64,000 nucleotides of DNA from Monocercomonoides exilis (taxonomy: Eukaryota; Preaxostyla; Oxymonadida; Polymastigidae). The position numbers and the translations under genes are program-made. Of this stretch, positions 48,601-59,439 are shown one piece after another; position 1 is the stretch's first letter, and each line of letters begins with the position of its first letter. The stretch is from the NCBI GenBank assembly GCA_001643675.2, contig LSRY02000057.1:250501-314500 (forward strand). The letters are read 5' to 3'. The notes beneath the pieces were generated by a model. The model was not told the origin of the DNA. It made no database searches and saw nothing but the letters and a program-made list of their open reading frames with translations.

Positions 48601-51048
48601 GTGCGATTGACTGCAGTGTCTGTGTGTTCGTCTTCTGTTTTGGGTGATTTGGCAGTTGTTGATGATGAAGAAGCAGAGGGAGAAGAAGGAGAAGGAGAAG
48701 AAACAGAAGAAGAAACAGAAGAAGAAACAGAAGAAACAGCAGAGGTTGCATTCTGCACAGTGACAGGCGGAGGAACAATTCCTCTCTCGATGTTGATGAG
48801 CGGGTAGAGATGGAGTCTGCCAGGCACCACAAACAGCATCACAGGCATCCACAGCACGTGGTTGCCGACTTCTTCTGGCGGAATGTTGCTCATCCGGCTG
48901 TCGTGGGCGAGCTGTGCAGAGGTTGAAGTGGATGTGACTTGAGGCGCTTTGGCTGCTCGGTTGGCAGACGAGTTGGGCATCCGCTGTGTGTTGTGGGTGA
49001 GCACAGACACTTCAGACAGGGCAAGGGAGATGGCTGAGGTGCTGCGCTGGATGTTGGTCTGGGGAGAGGAAGGAGCTGCGCCAGAGAGAGAAGAAGAGGA
49101 AGAAGAAGAAGAGGATGATGACGAAGGTGATGCTGCTTCAAACAGAGCAGAAGAGGATGGGGCAAATGCTGACTCGACAGTCTGCAGTGTGCTCATTCCA
49201 TCGTTCAGCATTCCCTCTGGACTGACTCCATTGTCTGTCTCTCCTCCAGCAGAAGGCATAGAAAAATCATACGCAGCAGGCGAAGCAGAAGCACTGGCAT
49301 TTTGGCTGGCCAGCTTTCTTCTTCGCGACTCGTCCATCAGCTTTGTGAGCCTCCTTCTGTTGATCTTCTCAATCGACGGGACAACATCCACGCTCTGGAA
49401 GTCCACAGACATGTACTCATTCCTCAGCGATGACGGGGCCAGACGCGAATACAGCTGCACACACCGCTCGTCTCCCGAACACGGCTTCAGATGCGATAGC
49501 TCCTCCACCATCTGCCCGCCACCCACAAACAGCGAGCCCTTCATGCCTCCTTCGTCTCCCTCTTCTCCATCCATCATCCGTGTGTCCTCCCTCATTTCTC
49601 CACCCCGCCCTTCTCTGCTCCTTCCCATGCTTCGCATGCGCCCTGCACGCCTTCGAGAGTCCTCTCTGCTGCGCAGGTCGCCTGCTTCCTCGTCAATCAC
49701 ATCGTAAAACTGCGCTGCAGATGAAGGCGGTGGACGTGTGGTGAGGAAAGACGAAGGTTGGCTGGAGGGATTCATTTCTGAGTCTTCCTCAATCCCATCT
49801 TGCTCACCTTCACCATTTCTATTGCCTCTCAGTGCTTTTTCTTTCTCTTTCTGTTTCGCCAGCTCTTTCAAAGGGTCCAAAGGCATTGGTGTTGAGGAGT
49901 TCAGAAGTGGTAGTGAAAGCTGACAGTGTTGTGATGAAAGCGGAGAGAAGAGAGGAAACAGATCAGTCCCAACAGCATTCTGAACACGTACAATTCCATC
50001 AGAATTCTCTTGCAATATGTCGCCTCCACTGGCACAAGCATTTGCATCTGCTGCGTTCAAGTTTGGAAAGCGAAGTTTTTCCTTCGGTCGCAAAATTGGG
50101 AAGGTAAATACCTTGAAGTCATCTGAAAGAAGCGAAGCTGTATTTTTATGAAACCCAACATTTATTTCATTTTCTTCTGTCAATATCTGCCTGTGTGCGG
50201 TTATGTCTAAATCTTCTGAAGAAGAAGAAATACGTTGAATTGTGCATCCGTCCTCTCCATCTCCAAAGTCAGTGAGATTTGGTTCTTCAACCCTTGGAAG
50301 ATAAGCAAGAAGTTGCGAAGGTTCAACAGGGCATGGAGGAAGCGGTGTGGAGCTGGAGCATGAATTGTTTTGTGCTTGAGATTTTGGATGAAGAGGAGCA
50401 AGTGCTGGGAACACAGGAAGTTTAGGCGCCGCGGTGACAGATACAGGTATTGGAGTGTCTGTATGCCTGCGCCACCATCTACGACACTGCGAGCTCATGC
50501 GAATATGGTCTAAAACACGATCGCGAAATTGTTTCACTGATTCATTTCGGTAAATTCGAAAAAAACTCCTGTAAAACGCATTTGGCAGCACAGTAGGATA
50601 ACCGCGTTGTGGTTGCACTGGTGGGCAAACTATTCTCGCTCCCTCAAATCTTTGATTAAAAAAACTATCACAAATTGGAACAGTTGTTGAACGTTCAACG
50701 ATACGATGGATTTCTGTCCATTGATGAGATGTGTTTGAATAATCCGACTGCGTCAAAAAGACGTCTGGCTCATCAAACGCAAACAAAACATAAAATCCTG
50801 GTATTGTTGGATAAACAGGCCATGAAGCTTGGTCTGCTATTAAATCATTGGACGAAGATGATGTCTAAAATGATTATTGATCAACATAAACTTATAAAAT
50901 CATAAAATAAACATTTAAAACAATAAACCTGTGAATCTGTAATCACTACTTGTTGCAAGGGGATGCTTTCGGTTGGCCGTGAAGTGAGATCTCCTTCCCC
51001 AATCATTTTTTGATCGTTCAATGATAAGTTATGGTTGCGGCCGATCAT
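36656..51048 (-). CDS. Giant PPP-family serine/threonine phosphatase, 4,684 residues
   Basis: Four exons: 50929-51048, 47294-50864, 41228-47152, 36656-41094. Introns are 64 nt (50865-50928), 141 nt (47153-47293) and 133 nt (41095-41227). All are GT-AG, AT-rich against GC-richer exons, and rejoin the frame in phases 0, 1 and 1. The start is the first ATG after an in-frame TAA. The first about 3,300 residues are mostly low complexity (poly-Ser, acidic and basic runs, a GEK repeat near 48070-48130), with conserved-looking islands such as WMPVMLFVVPGRLHLYPLIN and LHFALTGLEKFLLFRRHIGE. The PPP core near the C-terminus has GDLHGN (about 3525), GDYVDRG (about 3558), GNHES (about 3590), VHGGL (about 4151) and VRGHE (about 4263), so the metal-binding set is complete. 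About 500 residues are inserted between GNHE and HGG, with a Cys cluster (CHKCHWCGEC). Stop TAA. Substrate unknown. The alternative is two to four separate genes. Confidence 0.75.
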
Positions 51049-51366
51049 TTACAAATTGAATATCAAAATAATCAGTTATCTTCATCAAACTCTTCCACTC
51101 AATTATTTGTTACCCTTCAATCATATTTTTCTTTAGTCAACATGATTTTTGGAAACTCTATGAATAGCAATTCTTAAAATGAAAACTACATATTTTTTTA
51201 ATTACAGTGGAAAGAATGATCCACCTCAAGGGAAAACCATTTAAAACAACTTTTTTAAAAAATAATTTCCCATCAAACTTTGTGAATACTAAATTAGATA
51301 AACAAAACTATTTGCTTTACCCAAATTTCAAAGAAAATCTAAAAATTGATATTTAAAAACAATCAC
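51049..51366. other. Intergenic region between phosphatase and Rad23-like genes
   Basis: 318 bp of AT-rich DNA between two genes on the same strand: downstream of the Rad23-like stop and upstream of the phosphatase ATG. It must hold the 3' end of one and the promoter of the other. No specific motif was recognised. Confidence 0.5.
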
Positions 51367-52723
51367 TTATGAATTAAACAGAAAATTAATTGCCAATTCA
51401 ACTGATCTATTGCAAGCACAATAAGCTTCTGCAGCCTGGCGAGTGCTAACTTCAGTCAGAGAAACAATCTTTTCAATGTCATCTTTGTCTCTTTGTGTAA
51501 GTTGTATCGTCAAGCCCGCAGCAGTCTCTCTGAAAACTGGCTCAGGCCCTCTATCTTCTTCATCTTCACCCTGTGTTGCCTCAGGAGTCGGGCCAGCTGA
51601 AGCAGAAGCAGATGGCGTTTGCTCTGCTTTTTCCTCCTCTTTCTTCTCTTCGTTCTTCTTCTTTCGATGCTCAAATGGGACAATCTCAAACAAGACATCT
51701 CCTCTGAGTCGATGTGTTCCACCAAGTCTGAAGCCACCGACACGCTGGGCAAGATCATTCACCTGATCTCCGCCATCCCTCCCGTTTGCCAAAAGTCGCT
51801 CAATTGCTGCTTCTCGGTTTCCATTCTCGATCCGCAATGCAGTCGCTGACTGTGTCCTATCAAAACCCAAAGTATTAACCATGTAGTCGACACGCCTGTT
51901 AAACTCCTCTTCTGATATCCTTCCTTCAGCCGCTGCTGGTTGCGCTGCTCCGTCATCCACAGTACGCGCCGGAACTGGAAAGTTCGGCAAATGAAAGTTT
52001 TGGGCAGGAACCTTTGGATTTGCTCGAGGAGGTACATAAATTGGCATTGGCTCAAATTGAGGTTGGGTTGCTGGGTTTGTTGCAGCTTCTGCATTCGCTT
52101 CATCTTCGCTCAAATCCTCATATTCATCATCTTCTTCTTCTTCATTCTCTTTTCCTTCTGATAAAGGTTGATAAAATAAACTGGCTTTCTTCTTCTTCTT
52201 CTTCTTCTTTTGGGAGTTATGAATGTCTGAACCTAGACTAAATTTGTCATCAGAAAAAATTTTTTTAAAAAATAATTATTTTAATTTCAATTTTTTAAAA
52301 TTTAGTAAAACAACTTTTCCAATGCGTTGGTAGTATCTCCAGTTCCTAAAGGATCAAGAATTATTCCTTCCTCTTCGGGAATGTAATCTGGCTGAATATT
52401 TTTGATAAAATTACATTTTAAATGAAAAATAGAAGGAAAAAATCTCAAAACGTACATCTCTAACTCTAACAACGAGAATGGATCTTTCAACCTTTTGAAA
52501 AAAGCAATCAATTTAGAAAAAATGAAAAAAAGAATCACACGATTCTGCAATCTGCAACAGTTGAATCATCTTCTAAAAGCTTTCCTTGGAATAATATAGT
52601 TTGATGTTCCACTTTGCAATCTTTTAAATGTTGTATGTGTTCTTTAATATGTCTGACCGTGTCTGAAGGTTGAATATCTATTTGAAAAGTCTCAATTCCA
52701 ATAATTTTTACAGTTACTCGCAT
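51367..52723 (-). CDS. RAD23: Rad23-like ubiquitin receptor (UBL-UBA-UBA)
   Basis: Four exons: 52541-52723, 52456-52491, 52315-52391, 51367-52237. Introns are 49, 64 and 77 nt, all GT-AG. The product is 388 residues. An N-terminal ubiquitin-like domain (1-about 75, MRVTVKIIGIETFQIDIQPSD … KLLEDDSTVADCRI) is completed by the 12-codon second exon (VERSILVVRVRD). An acidic/basic linker with a Lys run follows (about 107-114), then UBA1 (about 208-251, NTLGFDRTQSATALRIENGN…IERLLANG) and UBA2 at the extreme C-terminus (about 346-388, AAEAYCACNRSVELAINFLF). Rad23 carries ubiquitinated substrates to the proteasome and, in animals and fungi, stabilises XPC/Rad4. The XPC-binding domain normally between the UBAs is not recognisable here; a Lys/Glu-rich segment takes its place. 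Stop TAA. Confidence 0.85.
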
Positions 52724-52942
52724 AAACAGCTATTTTAACATAAATTTTTAATAATAAATGTATAGAAATATGTTGTTTTAATTTCAAAAAACCATCCAAA
52801 CCAAAACAGGAAAGTATTGAAATAAATATGGGCGTTAATTCGTTTTGTTTTTTAATGCATTGATTATATATTCTAATAATGTTTTTTTGAATTTTTTGTT
52901 ATCCATTTTCTGGATATACCATTATTTCTTTTTTATTTGCTC
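52724..52942. promoter_or_regulatory. Shared intergenic region of divergent Rad23-like and RBR ligase genes
   Basis: 219 bp separate the two divergent start codons, so both promoters must lie here or overlap the first codons. It is AT-rich with poly-T/poly-A tracts. No specific element was recognised; the call rests on gene arrangement. Confidence 0.5.
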
Positions 52943-54628
52943 ATGTCCACAAAAGTGATCCCTGGAACAGCTGAAAATGATGCAGTTAAACGATTAGAGG
53001 AAATAATTTTTGAAGATAATGATGATGGAGCTCTTGAAGCAGGAAAACAAAAACAAGTTGAGCGGCCTCCTGATGAGGTTCTTAACGAAGATATTGCAAG
53101 GATAACTGTCTTGTTTGATGACATTAAAACGGATTATGTCAAGGCTCTTTTAGAGGCTAATTGGGGTCAAGGAGATTATCTCAATAAATGCATTGATTTT
53201 ATCGTAGGGACTGAAGGAAAATATCCAAAGGAGCCAAACACCAAAAAAGCGTTGCGACCGGTCAAACAACATACAAATTTAGCAACATGCAACCTTCAAA
53301 GTCATTTGCGTTATATGGATGATAAATCAACGGTTACTGTTGGATATAGAAAGTTTGCAATGCATCACATGGTGGTCTCATTTCCTTTGGTTCATCAGTT
53401 GTTTATAACTGCAGCTCTGAGGCAGCATAATTTTCATCTCACTCCTTCTTGGTTACTTTTATGGAAACTTCAAAAACAACTTGAAGAAAAAGAAAAAGAA
53501 GAGGAAAAGATAGAATATGAATCAGGTGGGGGATCATCATCATCTACTCCAAGCAATAAAACAGTGTTTACTCCACTTACTTCGCTTCCAAAAGAACTTA
53601 ATGTCGACACATTGCGCAGAAGCATCCTTTCACTTCCAAACCAGCCTATGCAAATACAAGGATCGGATCCAGCATTTGAAGAAGAGATGATTCACCTAAA
53701 GTATGTTGAAGACAAAAAGCGAGAAGCAAGAGAACATCGATTAAAAGTGTGGAGAGTGCAAAAACAGCTAAATGAAGAAAAATTCAGTCCCGACGGGTAC
53801 TATGTTGATTGCCCATCCTGCTACGATGAGGTTGTGAGCGTTGACTGTGTTGAGTGCCCGAAAGGTCATCCGATCTGCCGGAGTTGCTTTAAAGGAATTG
53901 TCAAGAATGCGGTATCCAATATGCAGTCTATGATTCGTTGTGCTGCGAGATCTGACTGCAAAGCTTGTTACACAGAATCTGTCATCAGAAAGGCGTTGAT
54001 TAGAGGAAAGACTTACGAGAAATGGTCTCAGCTGAACGGTCTGATGACAATTAGAGAATCCGGGCTTGACTGCTTTCTCTGCCCATTTTGCGAGTATCCA
54101 GAAGTCAAAACGCCAGGCGTTCCACTTCCGCCAATATTTTACTGCAAAAACCCTTCATGTCGCAAGCTCATATGCACTATTTGCTGCAAGGAGGCACACA
54201 AAGAAGGAGAGAAATGTCCGAAGCTTGTTGATGAAGAAAACGAGGCGTCTCTTATTCGCTATGTGCAGATGGCAATAGATGAGCGATGGATTCGTTATTG
54301 TCCGAAGTGTCATGCACCTATTGTGAAACTGCAAGGCTGCAATCATATACGATGCCGTTGCGAGCACAACTTTTGCTGCATTTGCCGGCAATCAATTGAT
54401 CAGGATAACCCATCCACGCATTTTGGGCAGCCGCCTACGTATTGCAAGCAGTTTACAGATCAGGATGAGGACGATGAAAAGGAGCTGCAGGAAGCTGCTC
54501 GAAAAGCAGAGGTGGAGTGGAGGAACATGCATCCAGACTACAAAGGGCAGCCTGTCCGCCTGACTGAACTCACCAGATTAAGCATACAGCGAAGAAAGGA
54601 TCAGACCAATGATACTTCAAGCCATTGA
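52943..54628 (+). CDS. RNF216/TRIAD3-type RBR E3 ubiquitin ligase
   Basis: 561 residues from the ATG at 52943; a TTG two codons upstream is not a likely start. The N-terminal half is helical, with an acidic/basic region around 185-200. The RBR module fills the C-terminal half: RING1 (about 290-345, DCPSCYDEVV…CPKGHPICRSC), IBR (about 373-425, CPFCEYPEV…FYCKNPSCRKLICTICC) and RING2 (about 452-480, YCPKCHAPIVKLQGCNHIRC…CCICR). The Cys of GCNH is the position that forms the ubiquitin thioester in RBR ligases. A charged helix after RING2 (DEDDEKELQEAARKAEVEW) matches the RNF216 arrangement. RNF216 makes ubiquitin chains on signalling proteins; the target here is unknown. No intron seen. Stop TGA. 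Confidence 0.85.
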   Translation: MSTKVIPGTAENDAVKRLEEIIFEDNDDGALEAGKQKQVERPPDEVLNEDIARITVLFDDIKTDYVKALLEANWGQGDYLNKCIDFIVGTEGKYPKEPNTKKALRPVKQHTNLATCNLQSHLRYMDDKSTVTVGYRKFAMHHMVVSFPLVHQLFITAALRQHNFHLTPSWLLLWKLQKQLEEKEKEEEKIEYESGGGSSSSTPSNKTVFTPLTSLPKELNVDTLRRSILSLPNQPMQIQGSDPAFEEEMIHLKYVEDKKREAREHRLKVWRVQKQLNEEKFSPDGYYVDCPSCYDEVVSVDCVECPKGHPICRSCFKGIVKNAVSNMQSMIRCAARSDCKACYTESVIRKALIRGKTYEKWSQLNGLMTIRESGLDCFLCPFCEYPEVKTPGVPLPPIFYCKNPSCRKLICTICCKEAHKEGEKCPKLVDEENEASLIRYVQMAIDERWIRYCPKCHAPIVKLQGCNHIRCRCEHNFCCICRQSIDQDNPSTHFGQPPTYCKQFTDQDEDDEKELQEAARKAEVEWRNMHPDYKGQPVRLTELTRLSIQRRKDQTNDTSSH

Positions 54629-57150
54629 AATTGCAATATATCTTCTATTGTTTATTCTCAAGCTATGTCATTTTGCCTTTCATAATTAAATGCTTTTTTC
54701 TTATATTTTTCTCTCTTTTCCTTCTCTTTTTCCTTTCTCCTCTAATATTTAACTGAAATTTTTTTTAAGCTATTTGACACATACCAAATTTGCTTTTTCT
54801 TTTGACTTGAAAAAATTTGGTGGCATAACCTTTTTTTTATAATTATTATTATTTGTTTGGAAATTCTTGCTTGATTCGAACTGAGTATGCTCGATCTGTT
54901 TTTCAAATTATCATGTTGTGGAAGTTAATTCATTTGTTTAATTTATTTCTTCAAATTATCTTATTTTAACATTTGCGACATAGGGTCAATGAAACTTTCT
55001 ATTTTTCGATTTTAATTAAGCCAAGAGCAATGCACATTGTGTTTATAAATTAATGAACTACGATTCATTGGTAAGAGAAAATTGAATTGTATTCAATATA
55101 ATTTCACGGCTTCATTAACAATTGTTGAAATTGCAAACTAGAATCCTCCATTTTTTCAATAGCTTTTCTAGTGAAAACACAAATCAAAACGGGTTATGAT
55201 ATTGTTGGAATTGAAGAGCGATAAGAAGGCTTGAAAATGGAAAATGACAAAAAATTTGGAAAGTTGATAAATTCGTTATGGGAAGAAAGTATTTTCTTTA
55301 TGAGTTTTGTTTCATTCAATTATTTCAAGTATTTTGCTCGTTATTTTTTATTATTTTCTTTGTAATAATGAAAGGGGATGAAAGACTTAAAATGATTCAG
55401 TGAGGAAAAAGTTTGGAACAAAACACAGTTTTTTATCACAAATGAAAAAATTTATTTCCAGTTATTTTTCTTTTATCGAGTAGTGCATTTATTTATCAAA
55501 AACATTAATTGGGTGATTCTTTTTGAAAAAATATTTTCTATCTAAATATTCGAATTGACATTTTTCGTCAATAATGTATGATCAATCTTGTGCCTTAATA
55601 AAAATCATTAATGAACTTATATCGGGGATAATCCTTGCATTTGTGAAAAAAACAACGATTTGTTCCAATTTTTTTTCTCTAACTTTATTGTAATAAGTTT
55701 TTCATTCCCAATTCAAAAAAGAAAGTGGATAAAATTAAAATTTGAGAAAAAAATTTGTTGGAAAAGAATGGAACAAAATTCAGAAAGCTCAAAATTTCGT
55801 CCCATATGTATTTCGATGACAATAATCATGTGAAAGGCAATAATTAAAGAACATTGAACGCTTTTTTGAAAATTCTTTTGCAAATTACTATGAATAAGAA
55901 AATTTCACATACACACCAAAAAAAACATGATTTCAAAAATTATCGCCAATTTTTTTCACATATTTTGTTGTCTGGAGCAAAAATGCTTTCATTTTTAAAA
56001 TTCAAACAGTTATTTAGGGAAAAATATTTCACCTCAGGTATTTCATTGAAAAATTTCGCACATAAGATGAATATTTTGTAATCAAATAATTTTTCATTAT
56101 TTTATATATGTGTGATTATTAAAAAAATCATATTATTTCTATCAAAGTTTTCGGTTTGAATATTTGTCATGAACATTTGTTGATGAACACTGAATAGTGA
56201 TTGATCTGTTATTTGACTTTTCCGATATTTTTTCATTCCAACTTTTGCTTTTGAAACGATTGATAAACATTAAATATTAGAAAGACAATTATTTTTCTAA
56301 CGACAATAAATTTTCAAAATATTAAACACCCCGAAAATAGTTATTATTACTAATATAATCGCCAATATGTGAGAGGTCACAAAAGATAATGTTATGATAT
56401 CATTTAGACTTGTTAACAGAAATGAAATCCTCTCTCTTTTTCAATCTGCGAGATTTTGAAGTTTTTTCGAAAAACAAAAATTTTATGATTTGTGAAAAAA
56501 ATTTCACAGTTTCTATTTTTAAACTTGTTTGTCAAAATAGAAAAGTGATAATACCAATAAAAAACATTTTTATCTTTCTTATTCATCAACAGTTGTCTTT
56601 TGATACAACCGAAATGAATTTCACATTTCATCATTAAATTATTTCAATAAACATACACAAATAAGCTATGATTTCATAAATAATCTCACATTTAAAAATT
56701 TCACAAAAAAATGAATTCATGAACGTTTTATGATACCGATTCAAAATGAAATATTTCATTCATTTTTATGGTCACTTTCCTTTTGAAGACGAAATAAGAA
56801 TAGAAGTTTGCTTATTATTATTTGAAATTGATAAAATAATGAATTCTGAGAAAGTTTTTATTTCGAGAGATGTTGAAAGTTTTAATTTCTCAAAATTTTT
56901 GAATTGACTGAATATATGATATATGAACAATGACATTGTCGAAAACATATTCATAAAATTGAATTTTTAAAATTCATAATGATAATTGCATGATAATTGA
57001 CATTCAAAAATTGAACCATAAAAAATGTTTCAACAGCTGTAAACTCCAAATAAAACCTTACTCTTACAACAACATCGAAAAAGAAGAGCAACAACTTTTT
57101 TAGCTTTTTCTTTGCAATGGATATGCACCATCAAAAGGATTTAAAGCAGG
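54629..57150. other. AT-rich spacer with MITE remnants
   Basis: No gene supported. It contains a lone family B end (GGGTGATTCTTTTTGAAAAA at about 55511) without a partner end, and a family C copy at 55618-55807. The remainder has chance frames rich in Phe, Ile, Lys and Asn. Confidence 0.55.
55618..55807. repeat. MITE family C, copy 2
   Basis: 190 bp similar to 34169-34354 along its length. Inverted ends ATATCGGGGATAATCC… and …AAATTTCGTCCCATATG; the shared internal GATTTGTTCCAA and AGAATGGAAC blocks are in the same order. It lies about 100 bp from a solitary family B end. Confidence 0.65.
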
Positions 57151-57179
57151 TCTTTTTTAAGATAGAAGCAATAAAAAAT

Positions 57180-57410
57180 CCACATTCTTCAGGTGCAGCT
57201 CAACAACCTGTACAAACCAAATTCGGAAGAAAGGCAAATCATTCAAAATGTAATTCAACAACATGCTCCTTTTCATCGGCCAGAGCAAAATCGTTGCCAA
57301 TCGTGGAGCAGATATTGATTCCTTCGTCAAAGCACAACAAACACCATGCACGATAACCGGGATTCCATTGAAGACTCAGCTATTTTTTGGCCAAAATTAT
57401 CTTTTATAGT
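57180..57410 (+). pseudogene. Short beta-helix surface-gene relic
   Basis: The frame containing GQSKIVANRGADIDSFVKAQ then QTPCTITG aligns with AQNKIVASNGTDADACGRPQ then QTPCATIG of the pseudogene at 0.96-2.39 kb, with similar spacing. The antisense frames of the two sites also align, as expected for homologous DNA. About 75 codons are recognisable; the frame breaks on both sides. It is a relic of one module boundary, on the same strand as the other family members. Confidence 0.65.
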
Positions 57411-59439
57411 CTATGTGTGTTATTTGTCTTTCCAAGCGAAGGTTAAAGGATTTCAGTGATTTCGATGGTTTTCCAAATCCGCGTTCAATTCCATTCAGAT
57501 AGCATTCTTCATCGAACATGTCCCCATTTTTATTGAAACTTTATCTGATTTATCGAAAATTTACAAATTGCTTGAATTGAAAAAAAAATCCTTGGAATCG
57601 CAATTGGGCATCAATCACTCTGCGTTTGTTGTGAGGTTTGAATTATTTTTTCATTTGTTCTGTACCATTCGCTTTCATATTTCTTTTCACCCTTTTGGAA
57701 TTTTTGGAATATGAATTTGAAGATGTGGTTGATTTTTATTGAAATACACTCAATTTATCAGAAAAGCGCTGGCTTTTGGGTGGTTCTGTATTGGAAGGAT
57801 TTGCATGGGAAGAAAAGACATTATTATTGGAGCAATTGAAAGCGAGTCATGAGACAGAAGAATTCAAAGAAGATGGTGGAAAAGAAAGCGAAAGGATGGA
57901 GTTTATGAGAGGGAGAGGGAAGAGATGGAGGCTTAATCAATGCAGGAAGGAACACGAGGAGCAAGCGATTACAAAGGGAGAAGAGGCAGATTGAGTAATC
58001 AGTAATTCGCAATGAGAATGCTTGATTTGCAAAGAAGGGCGAATTGTGTTTGTGTTTGTTTGCTGATTAAAATTGTTTTTTTTTTTTGAATGAAGGAAAA
58101 TTTTCAGAATTGAAAAAAGAAAGAGATTAAATTTTTGTTTTTATTTTATTTTACAAAATGTATTTTTGAGTTTTAATACCAACACATTTGTTTTCTTTAT
58201 TTGCTTGATTGCAATCTTTTTTTAACTCTTTTTTTTTTTATACAAATACATATGCAGAGAAAGTTCACAAAACATTTCCTCTCAACAAGCACAAATGGCT
58301 TCTTAAAAGGATCTTTTCGCTGAAAAAAAGCAGATGGCTATTTTTGAAAAACTAACATTGGCTGTGTGCATAAAATGGATCAACATACAAAATGTGGAAG
58401 GAGCAAGAAAGCGAGAGATGAAGAAAGAGAAAGAACTTATTTGGGAAATTTTGGGCGAAGAAGCTGGTGAGATGGTTTTATAAGACAAAACAGATAAGAA
58501 TATGAAGAGCACAATGGAGAAGATAGGAAATGGAGAGGAAGAATAGGAGGAGTTGATGGCGATGACTTTCACAGAAAAGATTTTTTTGAAAGAAGAGCAA
58601 GTTTTGATATGTGAGGACTGAACAGGAAAAAATGATAACAGTTGAGAGAAAAGATGAATTAATATATGACATATTGTAAGGTGATAAGGAAAAGCGAAGA
58701 AGAAAAAAAGAGAAGGAAAAAATGAAAGAGAAGAGAAATTGAGAAACAGTTTTGAGGGAAAGAATTTTCATTGAAAGAGACAAAGAAAAGGGAATTGAGG
58801 AGCGGAAGAGAAGAAGAGAAGTGGAAAGAGAGAAGGGAAAAGAAAGACTCGCCATCTGATTGCGTTGGGAGAGAAGGCTTTTAATAATTTGGAACAACGC
58901 ATTCAAAGGGTAATTTTGAGGGTATGTATTTTGAAATGGTATTTGTTGCTTTTTGTGCTTTTGTCATTCAACAATTTTTGTTTGATAAGTTTCTTATTAT
59001 TTTCTGGTGAATGCACTGTTAAGAACATGGAAAAATCCAACTTTTTATGAAAAACAAAGCATTATCTGATTACAAATTGTTTTGTCATTCAGGTGATGCA
59101 AGATTGATTCCCATCATTTGTTGCATTGATTTGGACATATTTCATCTCTCTGTTTGACGTTTCTTTTTGTTTGTAATTTTTTTATTTTTATTCTTTTTAT
59201 TTTTCAATTCGAAAAATTATCATCTGTATCAGCAAATACAGATTCATTCCTGAAAAGAACTGAAGAAATGGCGTTGCCTTGGAACTGTCTCAGACGTTTT
59301 CCAAACACTCACAAAGTGATTGCTGAAAGAAGTTTTTTGATCTTACCAATTGCACAGAAAACCATAATTTATTTCAATTTGATCATCCGGAAAAAAATAA
59401 AAATTTTCAAATCAAAATTGATTTTAATTCCAAAAGAGA
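57411..59439. other. Low-complexity spacer upstream of intact surface gene
   Basis: Purine-rich from about 57790 to 57990 and 58390 to 58870, giving Glu/Lys/Arg-rich frames on one strand and Phe/Ser/Leu on the other. No domain or paralogue recognised. It should contain the promoter of the beta-helix gene at its right end. Confidence 0.5.
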
